Source: an uncultured Roseibium sp.
GTDB lineage: Bacteria; Pseudomonadota; Alphaproteobacteria; Rhizobiales; Stappiaceae
Assembly (NCBI RefSeq): GCF_947494555.1
Contig: NZ_CANLVF010000001.1
Coordinates: 1 to 64,000, forward strand
Direction: 5' to 3'
Length of the DNA: 64,000 nucleotides
The notes under the pieces were generated by a model, which saw only the letters and a program-made list of their open reading frames with translations, was not told where the DNA came from and did no database searches. Below, one piece after another: positions 34,376 through 43,545 of this stretch. The position numbers were made by a program, and so were the translations under genes. The first letter of the stretch is position 1; every line of letters begins with the position of its first letter.

Positions 34376-36748
34376 ATGAGCACCGAGCACCTCAAGACGA
34401 TCGAAAAAAGACTGCTATGGCTGTCGCACTGGATGATCCATCACGCCAATCACATCCGGCCGAAAGTCGATGGCATCAAGGTTGGCGGACATCAGGCGAG
34501 TTCCGCCTCGATGGTTTCGATCATGACGGCGCTCTATTTTTCCGCACTCAGACCGGAAGACCGTGTCGCGGTGAAACCACATGCTTCACCTGTTTTCCAT
34601 GCGATCCAGTACCTGATGGGTAACCAGACCCGCGAGAAAATGGAAAACTTCCGAGGATTTGGAGGCGTGCAATCCTACCCGTCGAGGACCAAGGACATCG
34701 ACGACGTTGATTTTTCCACCGGCTCGGTCGGTCTCGGAGTTGCGATCACGTCTTTCGCGTCTTTGGTGCAAGACTATATCGATGCCAAAAACTGGTCGCC
34801 TGACCGGCCGCTCGGACGCATGATTGCGCTTGTCGGAGATGCCGAACTCGATGAGGGCAATGTCTATGAGGCTTTGCAGGAGGGGTGGAAGAACGATCTG
34901 CGAAACTGCTGGTGGATTATCGACTACAACCGGCAATCGCTGGATGGGATCGTGCGCGAAGGGTTGTTCGACAGGGTCGAGAAGATTTTCGATGCTTTCG
35001 GCTGGGACGTTGTCCGGGTGAAATATGGCGCGCTCCAGCGCGCTGCTTTTGATGAACCGGGCGGTGACAATCTGCGGCGCTGGATCGATGCCTGCTCCAA
35101 CCAGGAATATGCCGCGCTGACTTTCATGGGGGGCAAGGTCTGGCGCCAGCGCTTGATGGATGATCTTGGAGATCAGGGCGATGTAACAGCGCTCATCGAC
35201 CGGCGCAGCGACGCCGAGCTGGCGGAACTCATGGAAAATCTGGGCGGCAATTGCACCGAGACGATGCGCGACGTCTTTGCCTCGATAGATCATGACCGTC
35301 CGACCTGCTTCCTGGCCTACACCATCAAGGGTTGGGGAACACCGATTGCCGGCCACAAGGACAATCACGGTGGTCTGATGAACAAGTCCCAGATGGCTGC
35401 GTGGCAGGAGCACATGGGTGTCGCGGAAGGACAGGAATGGGAGCCGTTTGCGACGGTTGCAGATGTTGCGGCGCTCAGGACTTTTCTGCGCAAAGTGCCC
35501 TTTTTCTCCAAAGGCACGCGGCGCTATTCCGACAATACGATTGACGTTCCGGCGATCGAGTTGCAAACGGATCGGGACCTCTCGACCCAGATGGCCTTCG
35601 GCAAGGTGCTCGACGATCTGTCCAAGGGTGACAGCAAACTTGCAGAGCGGATCGTTACGACGTCACCGGACGTGACTGGAACAACAAATCTCGGCCCCTG
35701 GGTTAATCGCCGCAAGCTGTTTGCCCGCCACGCCCTGTCGGACGCGTTTATCGAGCACCGCATCCCATCGACCGCAAAGTGGGAATTCACGCCGGATGGG
35801 CAGCATATTGAGCTCGGTATCGCGGAGATGAACCTGTTTCTGCTGCTGGGGGCAGCAGGTCTTTCGCACACGCTTTTCGGCGAGCGCCTGATCCCGATCG
35901 GGACAGTTTATGACCCGTTTGTGTGCCGCGGCCTCGATGCCCTGAATTATGCCTGCTACCAGGATGCACGTTTCATGATTGTCGGAACGCCCTCCGGTGC
36001 GACGCTCGCTCCGGAGGGCGGAGCTCACCAGTCTGTCGGCACACCGCTGATCGGCATGAGCCAGGATGGACTTGCCACATTCGAACCAGCCTTTGCCGAT
36101 GAACTTGCCGTCATCATGGAGTGGGCTTTCGACTATCTTCAGCGCGATGGGGAAGGGGACCCGGACGAACGGACCTGGCTCCGCGACGAGACCGGCGGAT
36201 CGGTATACTTGCGTTTGTCCACCAACCCGATCGAACAACCCGTCAAACGCGCCGACGACGATTTCCGGCAAGGTGCGATTGACGGGGGCTACTGGCTGCG
36301 CAAACCCGGACCCAATTGTGAAGTCGTCATCGCCTATCAAGGTGTCGTCGCTCCGGAAGCGATCCGCGCCGCGGGCCAACTCTCCGGAAACCGGCGTGAT
36401 ATCGGAGTGCTCGCGGTCACGTCCGCCGATCGCCTGAACGCCGGCTGGACTGCAGCGCAAAGAGCACGTGCGCGCGGTAACACAGTGGCCTTGTCTCATG
36501 TCGAGCGGCTGTTGGTCGATCTGCCTGCTCACTGCCAACTGATCACCGTCATTGACGGCCATCCGGCCACGCTGGCATGGCTGGGCGGTGTCGCCGGGCA
36601 TCGCACAATCCCTCTGGGCGTTGAGCATTTCGGGCAGACCGGAACGATTGGAGACCTTTATCGTCACTTCGGCATTGATGCATGTTCGATCATCGACAAG
36701 GTCAATGGTCTTACTCCGGGAAGGCGTATCCAATTGGTGCAGGGATAA
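34376..36748 (+). CDS. AceE-like (homodimeric-type) 2-oxoacid dehydrogenase E1 / transketolase-like protein
   Basis: The 790-residue ThDP enzyme has the cofactor motif GDAELDEG (154-161) to N185 (DYNRQSLDG), very close in wording to AceE. AceE-type segments continue through the middle and C-terminal domains (TGTTNLGPWVNRRK, QHIELGIAEMNLFLLL, GATLAPEGGAHQS, VEHFGQTGTIGDLYRHFGID). It is about 100 residues shorter than typical AceE. No E2 or E3 gene is adjacent. With megL next door, 2-oxobutanoate oxidation to propionyl-CoA is a reasonable proposal; pyruvate is the alternative. Confidence 0.85.
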   Translation: MSTEHLKTIEKRLLWLSHWMIHHANHIRPKVDGIKVGGHQASSASMVSIMTALYFSALRPEDRVAVKPHASPVFHAIQYLMGNQTREKMENFRGFGGVQSYPSRTKDIDDVDFSTGSVGLGVAITSFASLVQDYIDAKNWSPDRPLGRMIALVGDAELDEGNVYEALQEGWKNDLRNCWWIIDYNRQSLDGIVREGLFDRVEKIFDAFGWDVVRVKYGALQRAAFDEPGGDNLRRWIDACSNQEYAALTFMGGKVWRQRLMDDLGDQGDVTALIDRRSDAELAELMENLGGNCTETMRDVFASIDHDRPTCFLAYTIKGWGTPIAGHKDNHGGLMNKSQMAAWQEHMGVAEGQEWEPFATVADVAALRTFLRKVPFFSKGTRRYSDNTIDVPAIELQTDRDLSTQMAFGKVLDDLSKGDSKLAERIVTTSPDVTGTTNLGPWVNRRKLFARHALSDAFIEHRIPSTAKWEFTPDGQHIELGIAEMNLFLLLGAAGLSHTLFGERLIPIGTVYDPFVCRGLDALNYACYQDARFMIVGTPSGATLAPEGGAHQSVGTPLIGMSQDGLATFEPAFADELAVIMEWAFDYLQRDGEGDPDERTWLRDETGGSVYLRLSTNPIEQPVKRADDDFRQGAIDGGYWLRKPGPNCEVVIAYQGVVAPEAIRAAGQLSGNRRDIGVLAVTSADRLNAGWTAAQRARARGNTVALSHVERLLVDLPAHCQLITVIDGHPATLAWLGGVAGHRTIPLGVEHFGQTGTIGDLYRHFGIDACSIIDKVNGLTPGRRIQLVQG

Positions 36749-36964
36749 ACCTGCTCAAAGTATCGAACCGGTCCATTCGGTCATTGAGCCGAAGCGGCAC
36801 GGTTAAATGGTGATCGCACCATCATTCGGGGACAGCCATCGACAACGCCGTTGGCCTACATACCATCGGCCGACCGGAAAAGGTGCGGGCCAGTTGGTCG
36901 GGAGCCATCGTGCCAATGCGTTCGCAATTGTTGTCGTTCTACCCTGAAGCCATCCAGCGGTTGC
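36749..36964. other. Intergenic 216 bp between convergent genes
   Basis: This lies between the stops of the E1-like gene (+) and the alpha/beta hydrolase gene (-). I see only a short inverted repeat around 36806-36825 (ATGGTG...CACCAT) without a T-run. I see no gene, no clear terminator and no repeat shared with other parts of the window. Confidence 0.5.
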
Positions 36965-37915
36965 CTACATTAACGCCTGCAGGCATGTGGACAGGCATTC
37001 TTCGTTGCCGTGATCGAGCATAGGCATGTGCGTATGACCCGACCGAACGTCATGAGCGGAGCGGACGAGAGTGGCTTTGCCGCCGTGTTTCCTCGCCGTC
37101 GTGACCCAATCGGTCCAGTTCTGTAACCTTTCCCGCCATCGGTGGTCGATATCCAGAAAGTCTCCGGCAAACAGGACTGTTGGAACTGATGCAATCAGCC
37201 CGGGATCGCTCAAGCGTGTCGATGGTTCAATCCCGATGAAGCCGGCAAATAGGTCAGGAACCTCCGCCATTGCATCCATAGCAATCTCACCGCCTTGACT
37301 GTGACAGATGACAATCGCCGGGCCGAGACGTTTCAGTACCGCGACCAGCGCAGCAATATGCAAGGGAGTTGTTGTAAGCCAGCGTGGCACCTGCATGCGT
37401 GAGAAGGTATCGAATGCTTGCGCCGGGAATTGTCCGTTTTCGAAAGGTGTGCGGGTCGAAAAACCTTCAATTGGGCCAATCCTGAAAAGCGTCCAGGCTT
37501 CCTGTTGTGATCGGCTGATCGGGTCTCCCTCCCAGATCCCGGTCGCAAAGCCAGAACGGCCACGTTCGACATTGTCTATGACGTGGGTTTCGTAGCCGGA
37601 GCGGACCAGATGATTGATCCAACCCGGCCGGCCATCCGGTGTGGTTTCCCAGGTGCTGCCGTGCATACCGCCGCCATGGACCAGCACGATCGGAGGCGCA
37701 TTATTCCGGTGTGCCGGTACGAAATACTGAACGTATGCATGCTCGACTGCGAAGCGACCCTTGGGGTCGTAGTTGTAACTGGCGGAGCGGGTGAACTGGA
37801 TATTCCGAGGTTCTCCCTCTGTCACCTCGTGGAGACGACCGGCAACTGTGTAACTGCCGAAATCTGAGAGGTTGTAGGTCAATGCTAGCGCTCCCCTGAA
37901 ATCCGGCGCAATCAT
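36965..37915 (-). CDS. Alpha/beta hydrolase
   Basis: The 316-residue hydrolase has the oxyanion-hole segment LVHGGGMHGSTWE (78-90), nucleophile S206 in CHSQGGE and a C-terminal His region (SGHTHMPMLDHG). There is no signal peptide. It resembles esterases of the HGGG class acting on small esters or lactones. It lies 58 bp downstream of dctP on the same strand and may be the last gene of the TRAP operon. It could then hydrolyse the imported compound; the substrate is unknown. Confidence 0.85.
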   Translation of the reverse strand: MIAPDFRGALALTYNLSDFGSYTVAGRLHEVTEGEPRNIQFTRSASYNYDPKGRFAVEHAYVQYFVPAHRNNAPPIVLVHGGGMHGSTWETTPDGRPGWINHLVRSGYETHVIDNVERGRSGFATGIWEGDPISRSQQEAWTLFRIGPIEGFSTRTPFENGQFPAQAFDTFSRMQVPRWLTTTPLHIAALVAVLKRLGPAIVICHSQGGEIAMDAMAEVPDLFAGFIGIEPSTRLSDPGLIASVPTVLFAGDFLDIDHRWRERLQNWTDWVTTARKHGGKATLVRSAHDVRSGHTHMPMLDHGNEECLSTCLQALM

Positions 37916-37973
37916 GGGAATTGCGCCGGATGTCCCCGCACAGCTGAAGCAGGGGCGTCCGGCGCGGCCGCGG

Positions 37974-38993
37974 TCAGTTCAAATTCGAAAGGCTTTGGTA
38001 TTCGTTATAGTGCGCGGCAAATGCGCGATAGCTGTCGATGACCCTCTTGAACATTTCGTTTTCTGCAGATTTCTCAGCATAGACCTCATCAGCGGCTTCA
38101 CGAAGAGCATCCATGACGCTGTTCGGGAAGCGTTTTATCTCAACACCGTTGGCCCGGAATTCCTGCAGGATTGGACTTTGTGCACCTGCAGCTACTCCCA
38201 TCGCAAAGAGATTTGCATCAGCGCAGGAGACCTCGATTGCAGTGCGTTGGGCATCCGTCAGTCCATCCCATTTGTCCTTGTTCATGTAAAACTCGATGAA
38301 ACCGGCCGGCTGGTGCCAGCCGGGAAAATAGTAATGCTTTGCGACCTTATCGAAGCCGAGCAGCTTGTCGACCAGCGGAAAGCTGAGTTCAGTGGCATCC
38401 AGGCGCCCGGTTTCAAGCGACGTGGAGATTTCCCCCACAGGCAGCGACATCGCGTTGGCACCAAGCTTGGCAAGGATTGCGCCGCCCAAACCGCCGATCC
38501 GGATATTCAGACCCTGAAGGTCCTCAGGGCTGTCAATCGATTTGGTGTACCAGCCACCGGCCTCCGAAAGGATCACGCCGCAAGCCATCGGGACGAGGTT
38601 ATAAGGCTCGTAAAGTTCCCGCCAGAGTTCCAGTCCGCCGCCGTGATGCAGCCAACTGACGTAGGACAGCGGATCGCCGCCGAACGGCACGGAGCCGAAG
38701 AGTGCGGCAGCGGGTTCCTTTCCCGATGCGTAGGCGGCATAGGACCATGCGGCATCGATTGCTCCTGCACTGACATTGTCGAATATTTCAAAAGGGGGCG
38801 ACAGTTCTCCTGCGAGCAAATAATCGAACTCGACTTCGCCGCCGGTCAGGGTGCTGACATTGCCGACGAAACGCTCGGCCGCCGGATTGAGGACGGGCAA
38901 CGCACCGAATGCGCTTTGCAGCGTGAATTTTTCCGCTTGCGATCCAGATGCGGTAAGCACAAGCAGCGCTGCGGCAATAAGTATCTGTTTCAT
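37974..38993 (-). CDS. dctP: TRAP transporter periplasmic binding protein (DctP family)
   Basis: The 339-residue protein has a signal peptide (MKQILIAAALLVLTASGSQA, then EKFTLQ). The TRAP receptor fold is seen in LNIRIGGLGGAILAKLGANA, GWYTKSIDSPEDLQ and ATELSFPLVDKLLGFDKVAK. ATG 38993 follows a strong AAGGGAGG; an apparent longer frame from 39014 uses a TTG that lies upstream of this site. The R in IRIGG is the usual carboxylate-binding arginine, so the ligand is probably an organic acid. Confidence 0.9.
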   Translation of the reverse strand: MKQILIAAALLVLTASGSQAEKFTLQSAFGALPVLNPAAERFVGNVSTLTGGEVEFDYLLAGELSPPFEIFDNVSAGAIDAAWSYAAYASGKEPAAALFGSVPFGGDPLSYVSWLHHGGGLELWRELYEPYNLVPMACGVILSEAGGWYTKSIDSPEDLQGLNIRIGGLGGAILAKLGANAMSLPVGEISTSLETGRLDATELSFPLVDKLLGFDKVAKHYYFPGWHQPAGFIEFYMNKDKWDGLTDAQRTAIEVSCADANLFAMGVAAGAQSPILQEFRANGVEIKRFPNSVMDALREAADEVYAEKSAENEMFKRVIDSYRAFAAHYNEYQSLSNLN

Positions 38994-39010
38994 CTTTATT
39001 CCTCCCTTGG

Positions 39011-40318
39011 TCAAATCAGCCCGGTGATCAGTCCGGGAAACAGGATCAGCAGCGCCAGCACCAGAAGCTGCAATGCGATGAACGGAACGACGCCGCCATA
39101 GATGTCTGGCGTCGACAATCGATCACCGACAGCGCCTCGCAGATAGAACAGCGAAAAGCCGAATGGGGGTGTCAGAAAGGATGTTTGCAAATTGACGGCA
39201 ACCAGGATCCCGAACCAGATAAGGAGCGCATCGCCCGCAAGCCCGTTTCCAAAGTCCAGCCCGGAAACGATCGGTGCAAAGATCGGCATAAGGATCAGAG
39301 TAATTTCGAGCCAGTCGAGCACGAAGCCGAGCAGAAAAATCGAGATCATCACGACTGCCAGCACGGTGTAGGGGCCATCGCCGAATGCAAGAATGCCGGC
39401 CTCGACCAGGTCGTCGCCACCGACTCCCTTGAAAACAGCCGAAAAACACGTTGCCCCGATCATCAGAAAGAGAACCGTCGAGGTGGTGATCACCGTCTTC
39501 CGGGCTGCCTCCATCACCATTGTCAGACTGAACTGGCGATAGAGTATTGTCATCAAGATCGCGCCGAATGCACCGAGGCCGCTTGCTTCCGTAGGTGTTG
39601 CCACACCCGCGATAATGGACCCCAGAACTGCAATTACCAGCCCCAGGAGCGGACCGAGATCCAAAACGACTTGAAACGGCGAAGCCCGGTCATTGCTGGC
39701 AATCCGAGGCAGGCCTCGCGATCGCCAGATCACGAACGAAGCGTACACCAGCACCAGTAGAAGGCCGGGGCCGATCGCGCCCGCGAACATTGACGGCACG
39801 GGTGTTTGCAACTGGTCGCCCAGAATAATCAGCATTACCGATGGCGGGATCAGGATTGCAAGCGTGCCTGAAGCCGTCACCAGGCCCGCCGTGGTCTGTT
39901 TGTCATATCCGGCCTCAAGAAGACGGGGCAGGGCCAGCAAAGCGAGCAACACGACGGATGCCCCGACGATTCCGGACGATGCTGCAAGCAGCACCCCGAC
40001 GATCAGGACGGAAATCCCCATGCCTGCAGCGCTGCCGCCAAGGGCTTTTTGCGCCGCGCGTAGCGAGCGTTCTGCAACGCCGGAGACTTCCAGGATCAAT
40101 CCCATGAATATGAACATCGGGATCGCGACCAGAAGCCAGTTGGACAGGACATTGGCATAGATGCGGCTGGTCAGAAGGTTGAAAAATGCTATCGGCAAAT
40201 CCGAGATCAAAATAAACAGGGCAGCCGAACCGGCCAGAACCATGCCGACCCGATAGCCCAGCAGGATCGCGCCGAGCGTGAGACCGGCCATCGCAAGAGG
40301 CAGCAGCGTCTCGCTCAT
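39011..40318 (-). CDS. dctM: TRAP transporter large permease (DctM family)
   Basis: The 435-residue membrane protein has DctM landmarks: MFIFMGLILEVSGVAERSLR, GVLLAASSGIVGASVVLLAL, GYDKQTTAGLVTASGTLAIL (serving as the Na+/substrate loop) and LTPPFGFSLFYLRG. About 12 membrane spans are visible. It overlaps dctQ by 4 bp and is 17 bp from dctP. It forms a sodium-driven importer with the two neighbouring products. Confidence 0.92.
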   Translation of the reverse strand: MSETLLPLAMAGLTLGAILLGYRVGMVLAGSAALFILISDLPIAFFNLLTSRIYANVLSNWLLVAIPMFIFMGLILEVSGVAERSLRAAQKALGGSAAGMGISVLIVGVLLAASSGIVGASVVLLALLALPRLLEAGYDKQTTAGLVTASGTLAILIPPSVMLIILGDQLQTPVPSMFAGAIGPGLLLVLVYASFVIWRSRGLPRIASNDRASPFQVVLDLGPLLGLVIAVLGSIIAGVATPTEASGLGAFGAILMTILYRQFSLTMVMEAARKTVITTSTVLFLMIGATCFSAVFKGVGGDDLVEAGILAFGDGPYTVLAVVMISIFLLGFVLDWLEITLILMPIFAPIVSGLDFGNGLAGDALLIWFGILVAVNLQTSFLTPPFGFSLFYLRGAVGDRLSTPDIYGGVVPFIALQLLVLALLILFPGLITGLI

Positions 40319-40830
40319 CGGACAGCCCGCAGGAGGCGCAGGGTTTCAACCATAACGGCGAGTGCCAGCAGCAGAAGCCCGAATGGCAGTACGGACTTTA
40401 TCAGCCACAGGTCGTTGAGCCCGCCATTGCGCGAGGCTTCATCAGACGTCCATGCGCGCTGAAAGAACTTTATCGATGCCGGAAGCATGAGACAGAAAAA
40501 CGGCGCAGCGAACAACAGATTGCCCGCCAGATCTATGCGCGCCTTCCAGCGCGGCAACATTGGATTGTAAAGAAAATCCACGCGGACATGGTTTCCATGG
40601 AGCCAGACCAAGCCAGCGGGCATCAGTCCGACAATCACCAGAATATGCCATTGAAAGTCCAGCAACGAGTTCAGCGTAATCGCCTTGCCCAACAAAGGTG
40701 TATCCGTCTGGAAAATGGCCAGCGGGTTAATATCCAGCGCGCTGCAAACCACCTGGAGAACAATTGCCGACATCAGCACGACAACTCCAACGGCAAGAAT
40801 CTTGAGGCTGACTTCCTGAAACGCTTTCAC
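40315..40830 (-). CDS. dctQ: TRAP transporter small permease (DctQ family)
   Basis: The 171-residue protein has four membrane spans and the DctQ loop GNHVRVDFLYNPMLPRWKAR. It starts with GTG 40830 behind a very strong AAGGAGGGG, which decides the start. It is the first gene of the dctQ-dctM-dctP operon and lies directly after a MarR-type operator. Confidence 0.9.
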   Translation of the reverse strand: MKAFQEVSLKILAVGVVVLMSAIVLQVVCSALDINPLAIFQTDTPLLGKAITLNSLLDFQWHILVIVGLMPAGLVWLHGNHVRVDFLYNPMLPRWKARIDLAGNLLFAAPFFCLMLPASIKFFQRAWTSDEASRNGGLNDLWLIKSVLPFGLLLLALAVMVETLRLLRAVR

Positions 40831-40845
40831 AAGCCCCTCCTTTTA

Positions 40846-40879
40846 GCTCCATATGGAACTATATATTTCCATCTGGAGC
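40846..40879. promoter_or_regulatory. MarR-type operator between dctQ and marR
   Basis: Inverted repeat of 14-bp arms with two mismatches: GCTCCATATGGAAC (40846-40859) and TTTCCATCTGGAGC (40866-40879), separated by TATATA. It lies just upstream of the dctQ ribosome site and in front of the divergent MarR gene, so one repressor could control both. Confidence 0.7.
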
Positions 40880-40903
40880 AATCTTTATTTTTCCATTATC
40901 GTG

Positions 40904-41368
40904 ATGCTCATGAAACTGCTTGGTATTCTCGATGCGACGCCGTTCCCGATCGGCTATCGAATTTCATTCCTCACCAATTTCTGGCGCGAGCCGCTTCTGA
41001 GGTGGATGGAGCGGGACACAGGACTGATCCGTCCGGAACTGACCGTGCTCATGTGCCTGAGCTTCCAGAAGGACCTCAATGCGCGCGATATCTGCGAAAT
41101 CACCGAGCAGCCGTCAAACACGGTCAGCCGGGCTGTCACATCGTTGAGCGAAAAAGGCCTGATCTCGCGTATTCCGGACAAGGTGGACACACGAAGACGC
41201 GTGTTGAACATCACGGAAGAAGGCCAAGCAATCCACGACCGACTGATGGCCCGGTTCGCCGACGCGGAAAGGGTGATGCTGGAAACGCTGTCAAAGCAGG
41301 AAATCGAAACGCTTGAACACCTGCTCGACAAGCTCGCCCGTGACGTGCCGCGCTGGCGTCAACCCTGA
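40904..41368 (+). CDS. MarR-family regulator of the TRAP operon
   Basis: The protein of about 154 residues has LIRPELTVLMCLSFQKDLNA, helix-turn-helix region CEITEQPSNTVSRAVTSLSE and wing SRIPDKVDTRRRVLNITEEG. I chose ATG 40904 (MLMKLLGILD); ATG 40910 is equally possible. The longest frame begins at 40853 inside the operator palindrome and is unlikely. It is divergent from dctQMP and probably represses it until the transported acid or a metabolite binds. Confidence 0.85.
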   Translation: MLMKLLGILDATPFPIGYRISFLTNFWREPLLRWMERDTGLIRPELTVLMCLSFQKDLNARDICEITEQPSNTVSRAVTSLSEKGLISRIPDKVDTRRRVLNITEEGQAIHDRLMARFADAERVMLETLSKQEIETLEHLLDKLARDVPRWRQP

Positions 41369-41448
41369 TTGTCGTACTTAGTCTTTTTATGCCGTGTCGC
41401 CAGAAGAGCTAAGCGCTGATTAGGGCGCGATGTAACCAGCACACTCCG

Positions 41449-42321
41449 TCAGGAAACGGCGTGCGTTTCTTTCTGTCCCAGCTTTTTCAGAAGAAAGTCC
41501 GCTGAGAGCGAAACATGGGCTTCGGCTGTGTTGGATTGATGCACGGAAATCACGACTTCCGGAAGCGGCGGTAAACCGGCCGCTCCTTCCACGATCCTGA
41601 GGCCGGAAGGTATGACCGATACCTCCATGGCGGATACCGCCGACCCGTCCTGCAATGCCTTCTCCATCAAGCCGATGCTGCGGGTTGAATAGGTAATGCG
41701 CCAGGACCGGTCGACGCTCTTCAACGCATCAAGGGCAATCTCTCTGCATACGCATCCAACGGGAAACAACACCAGCGACAGCGGTTCCTCGGGATCATCC
41801 ATGAAATCGGGCGCGGCAACCCAATGCAGAGGTTCATACCTTGCGATCTGACCCGCAACCGCGTCCGGACGGTGGGTGGCGACGACCAGATCAAGCTGAC
41901 CCTGCTTGAGTTGCGGCAGCAGATCGCAGGCATTGTCGCAAGTCACCTCGAACTGCAATCGGGGATGTTCCCTTGCAAGCGCGGACAGGAGAGGGGGGAT
42001 CATGAAAGTCGCGTAGTCATCGGGCGCACCGATCCTGACCAGCCCTTCCACTTCGGGACGCTGGAGGTGAGACAGCGCGGCGTCGTTTGCTGCCAGAATG
42101 CGATTGGCATAAACCAGCAGGGCTTCTCCTGTTTGCGTGATGGAGACAGACTGACGGGTCCGTTCGAAAAGGCGTTTTTCGACAATCTCTTCAAGCCGCT
42201 TGATTTGCAGGCTGACCGCCGATTGGGTCCTCCCGACAGCCTCTGCGGCGCGCGTGAAATTGCGATGCGCGGCAACGGCAACGAATGATCGGAGCAGGTC
42301 CATTTCGAGATCACGCTTCAT
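41449..42321 (-). CDS. LysR-family transcriptional regulator
   Basis: The 290-residue LTTR has the helix-turn-helix AEAVGRTQSAVSLQIKRLEE (about 26-45) and a C-terminal effector domain (EVTCDNACDLLPQLKQGQLD, LVLFPVGCVCREIALDAL). It is divergent from a possible small gene at 42416. The region between contains two direct copies of TTCCAGATCT. No metabolic gene sits beside it on the divergent side except that small frame, so its target is unclear. Confidence 0.88.
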   Translation of the reverse strand: MKRDLEMDLLRSFVAVAAHRNFTRAAEAVGRTQSAVSLQIKRLEEIVEKRLFERTRQSVSITQTGEALLVYANRILAANDAALSHLQRPEVEGLVRIGAPDDYATFMIPPLLSALAREHPRLQFEVTCDNACDLLPQLKQGQLDLVVATHRPDAVAGQIARYEPLHWVAAPDFMDDPEEPLSLVLFPVGCVCREIALDALKSVDRSWRITYSTRSIGLMEKALQDGSAVSAMEVSVIPSGLRIVEGAAGLPPLPEVVISVHQSNTAEAHVSLSADFLLKKLGQKETHAVS

Positions 42322-42331
42322 GGCTTATCAT

Positions 42332-42390
42332 TTCCAGATCTCATCACGATAAGCAATATAATTCGTTTCTGTGATAATGATTCCAGATCT
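42332..42390. promoter_or_regulatory. Direct repeats in the LysR divergent control region
   Basis: TTCCAGATCT occurs at 42332-42341 and again at 42381-42390, 49 bp apart, flanked by GATAA/TTATC segments. The two copies frame the LysR promoter region and are plausible regulator-binding sites; they are short enough to need checking. Confidence 0.4.
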
Positions 42391-42415
42391 AGAGTTGCTG
42401 CAGGAGGACCAGGCA

Positions 42416-42637
42416 ATGCTAGATTTGTTCGCTCAATCCATGTTCCTTGCAACCCGGGTCACGCCTCTCGCGCGCGCCACCGGGCGTCTCGGCCAGCACA
42501 CAGCGTTGCAGTCGAAAGCGGAAGAAAAAAGCCTGGAAAAATCGTCGCAGAACGCCGGGCACGCACCAAGAGGGACATCGGCGACGCGTCCGTCACATGG
42601 AGTGAGCGAGGCAGATTGCTTTGCGGGCGATGCCTGA
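42416..42637 (+). CDS. Possible 73-residue small protein
   Basis: ATG 42416 has an excellent ribosome site (GGAGGA at 42403-42408). The translation starts MLDLFAQSMFLATRVTPLAR and continues with a polar Ala/Ser/Lys-rich tail; it has no family I recognise. Support is the ribosome site and the divergent position to a LysR gene. The tail looks low-complexity and may not be under selection. Confidence 0.4.
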   Translation: MLDLFAQSMFLATRVTPLARATGRLGQHTALQSKAEEKSLEKSSQNAGHAPRGTSATRPSHGVSEADCFAGDA

Positions 42638-42714
42638 GGTCTGTCCGAAGGCGATCGACCATGCCGGTGGCCGTCAGACGATCTCCTCTCGGAACTGGAT
42701 CTGGAGAGCTGTCA

Positions 42715-43545
42715 TCAGTTCAGCCCATATGCCCGCAAGGCATTCAGGCCCAGCACGGCGTTTTTCTCCTCGGAGCTGAGTCCGTCCAGAAGCTGCTCGG
42801 TCGTTTCAACCCAGCGTTCGTAGCTGCTTGCCAAAAGGCAGACCGGCCAGTCGCTTCCCCATATGAGCCGGTCCGGGCCGAATGTTGCCAGAAGATGGTC
42901 CACGTAAGGGCGCAGGTGATCCACGGTCCAGTCGCCACGGGCCTCGGTGACAAGCCCTGAAAGTTTGCAAAACGCGTTCGTGTCTTTCGCGAGGATGGCC
43001 ATGTCGGCAGCCCATGCATCAATGCGGGCATCCCGGATATGGGGTTTGGAGCCGTGGTCGATCACGACGCACATTTCTTCGTGCCGTCCGATCAAGGTGA
43101 CCAGGTTGTCCAGATGCTGCGGCAAGGTGAGGGCATCGAATGTCAACAGGTTGTCGATCAGGGCTTCGAAGGCCGGTGTAAGGTCGTCGCGTAGCATCCA
43201 GTCATCATCTGCAATGTCCTGTATCATCGGACGCAGACCGACCATGGCCGGATGCGAGGCAAGCTCTGCAATCGTTTCCGGTGCGTCCGGTTGCTCAAAA
43301 TCCACCCAGCCGACAACCCCTTTAACCGAGGGCGTGTTCTCGGCGATCTCGAGCATGAACCGCGTTTCGGCGAGCGTCGGCGCGGCTTGCACCAGGATCG
43401 TGCCGGCTATGTCGTTATCGCCGAGATGTGGCGCAAGATCGTTGGGCAGGAAGTTCCGGTAGATCGGCTTGAGATCCGGCGTCAGCCATCCATAGTCACC
43501 GCGTTCGAGATTCCAGAAATGCTGATGTGCATCGATCCGTGTCAT
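42715..43545 (-). CDS. Amidohydrolase 2 family, probable L-fuconolactonase
   Basis: The 276-residue metal-dependent lactonase has DAHQHFWN at 5-12 (metal His pair), VVIDHGSKPHI, CKLSGLVTEA and RLIWGSDWPVCLL (metal Asp). This is the L-fuconolactonase/L-rhamnonolactonase type (COG3618). It hydrolyses the L-fucono-1,5-lactone released by the dehydrogenase at 43960-45012. It overlaps the mutarotase gene by 4 bp in a minus-strand operon. Confidence 0.85.
   Translation of the reverse strand: MTRIDAHQHFWNLERGDYGWLTPDLKPIYRNFLPNDLAPHLGDNDIAGTILVQAAPTLAETRFMLEIAENTPSVKGVVGWVDFEQPDAPETIAELASHPAMVGLRPMIQDIADDDWMLRDDLTPAFEALIDNLLTFDALTLPQHLDNLVTLIGRHEEMCVVIDHGSKPHIRDARIDAWAADMAILAKDTNAFCKLSGLVTEARGDWTVDHLRPYVDHLLATFGPDRLIWGSDWPVCLLASSYERWVETTEQLLDGLSSEEKNAVLGLNALRAYGLN

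Noticed and set aside
36800-36830. Small inverted repeat ATGGTG...CACCAT between convergent genes as a terminator
   Set aside because: Six-bp arms and no T-run on either strand.
37914-39101. Long plus-strand open frame of about 395 codons opposite dctP
   Set aside because: The minus strand encodes a clear TRAP receptor with signal peptide and ribosome site; the opposite frame has no family-like sequence and is a mirror effect of GC-rich codons.
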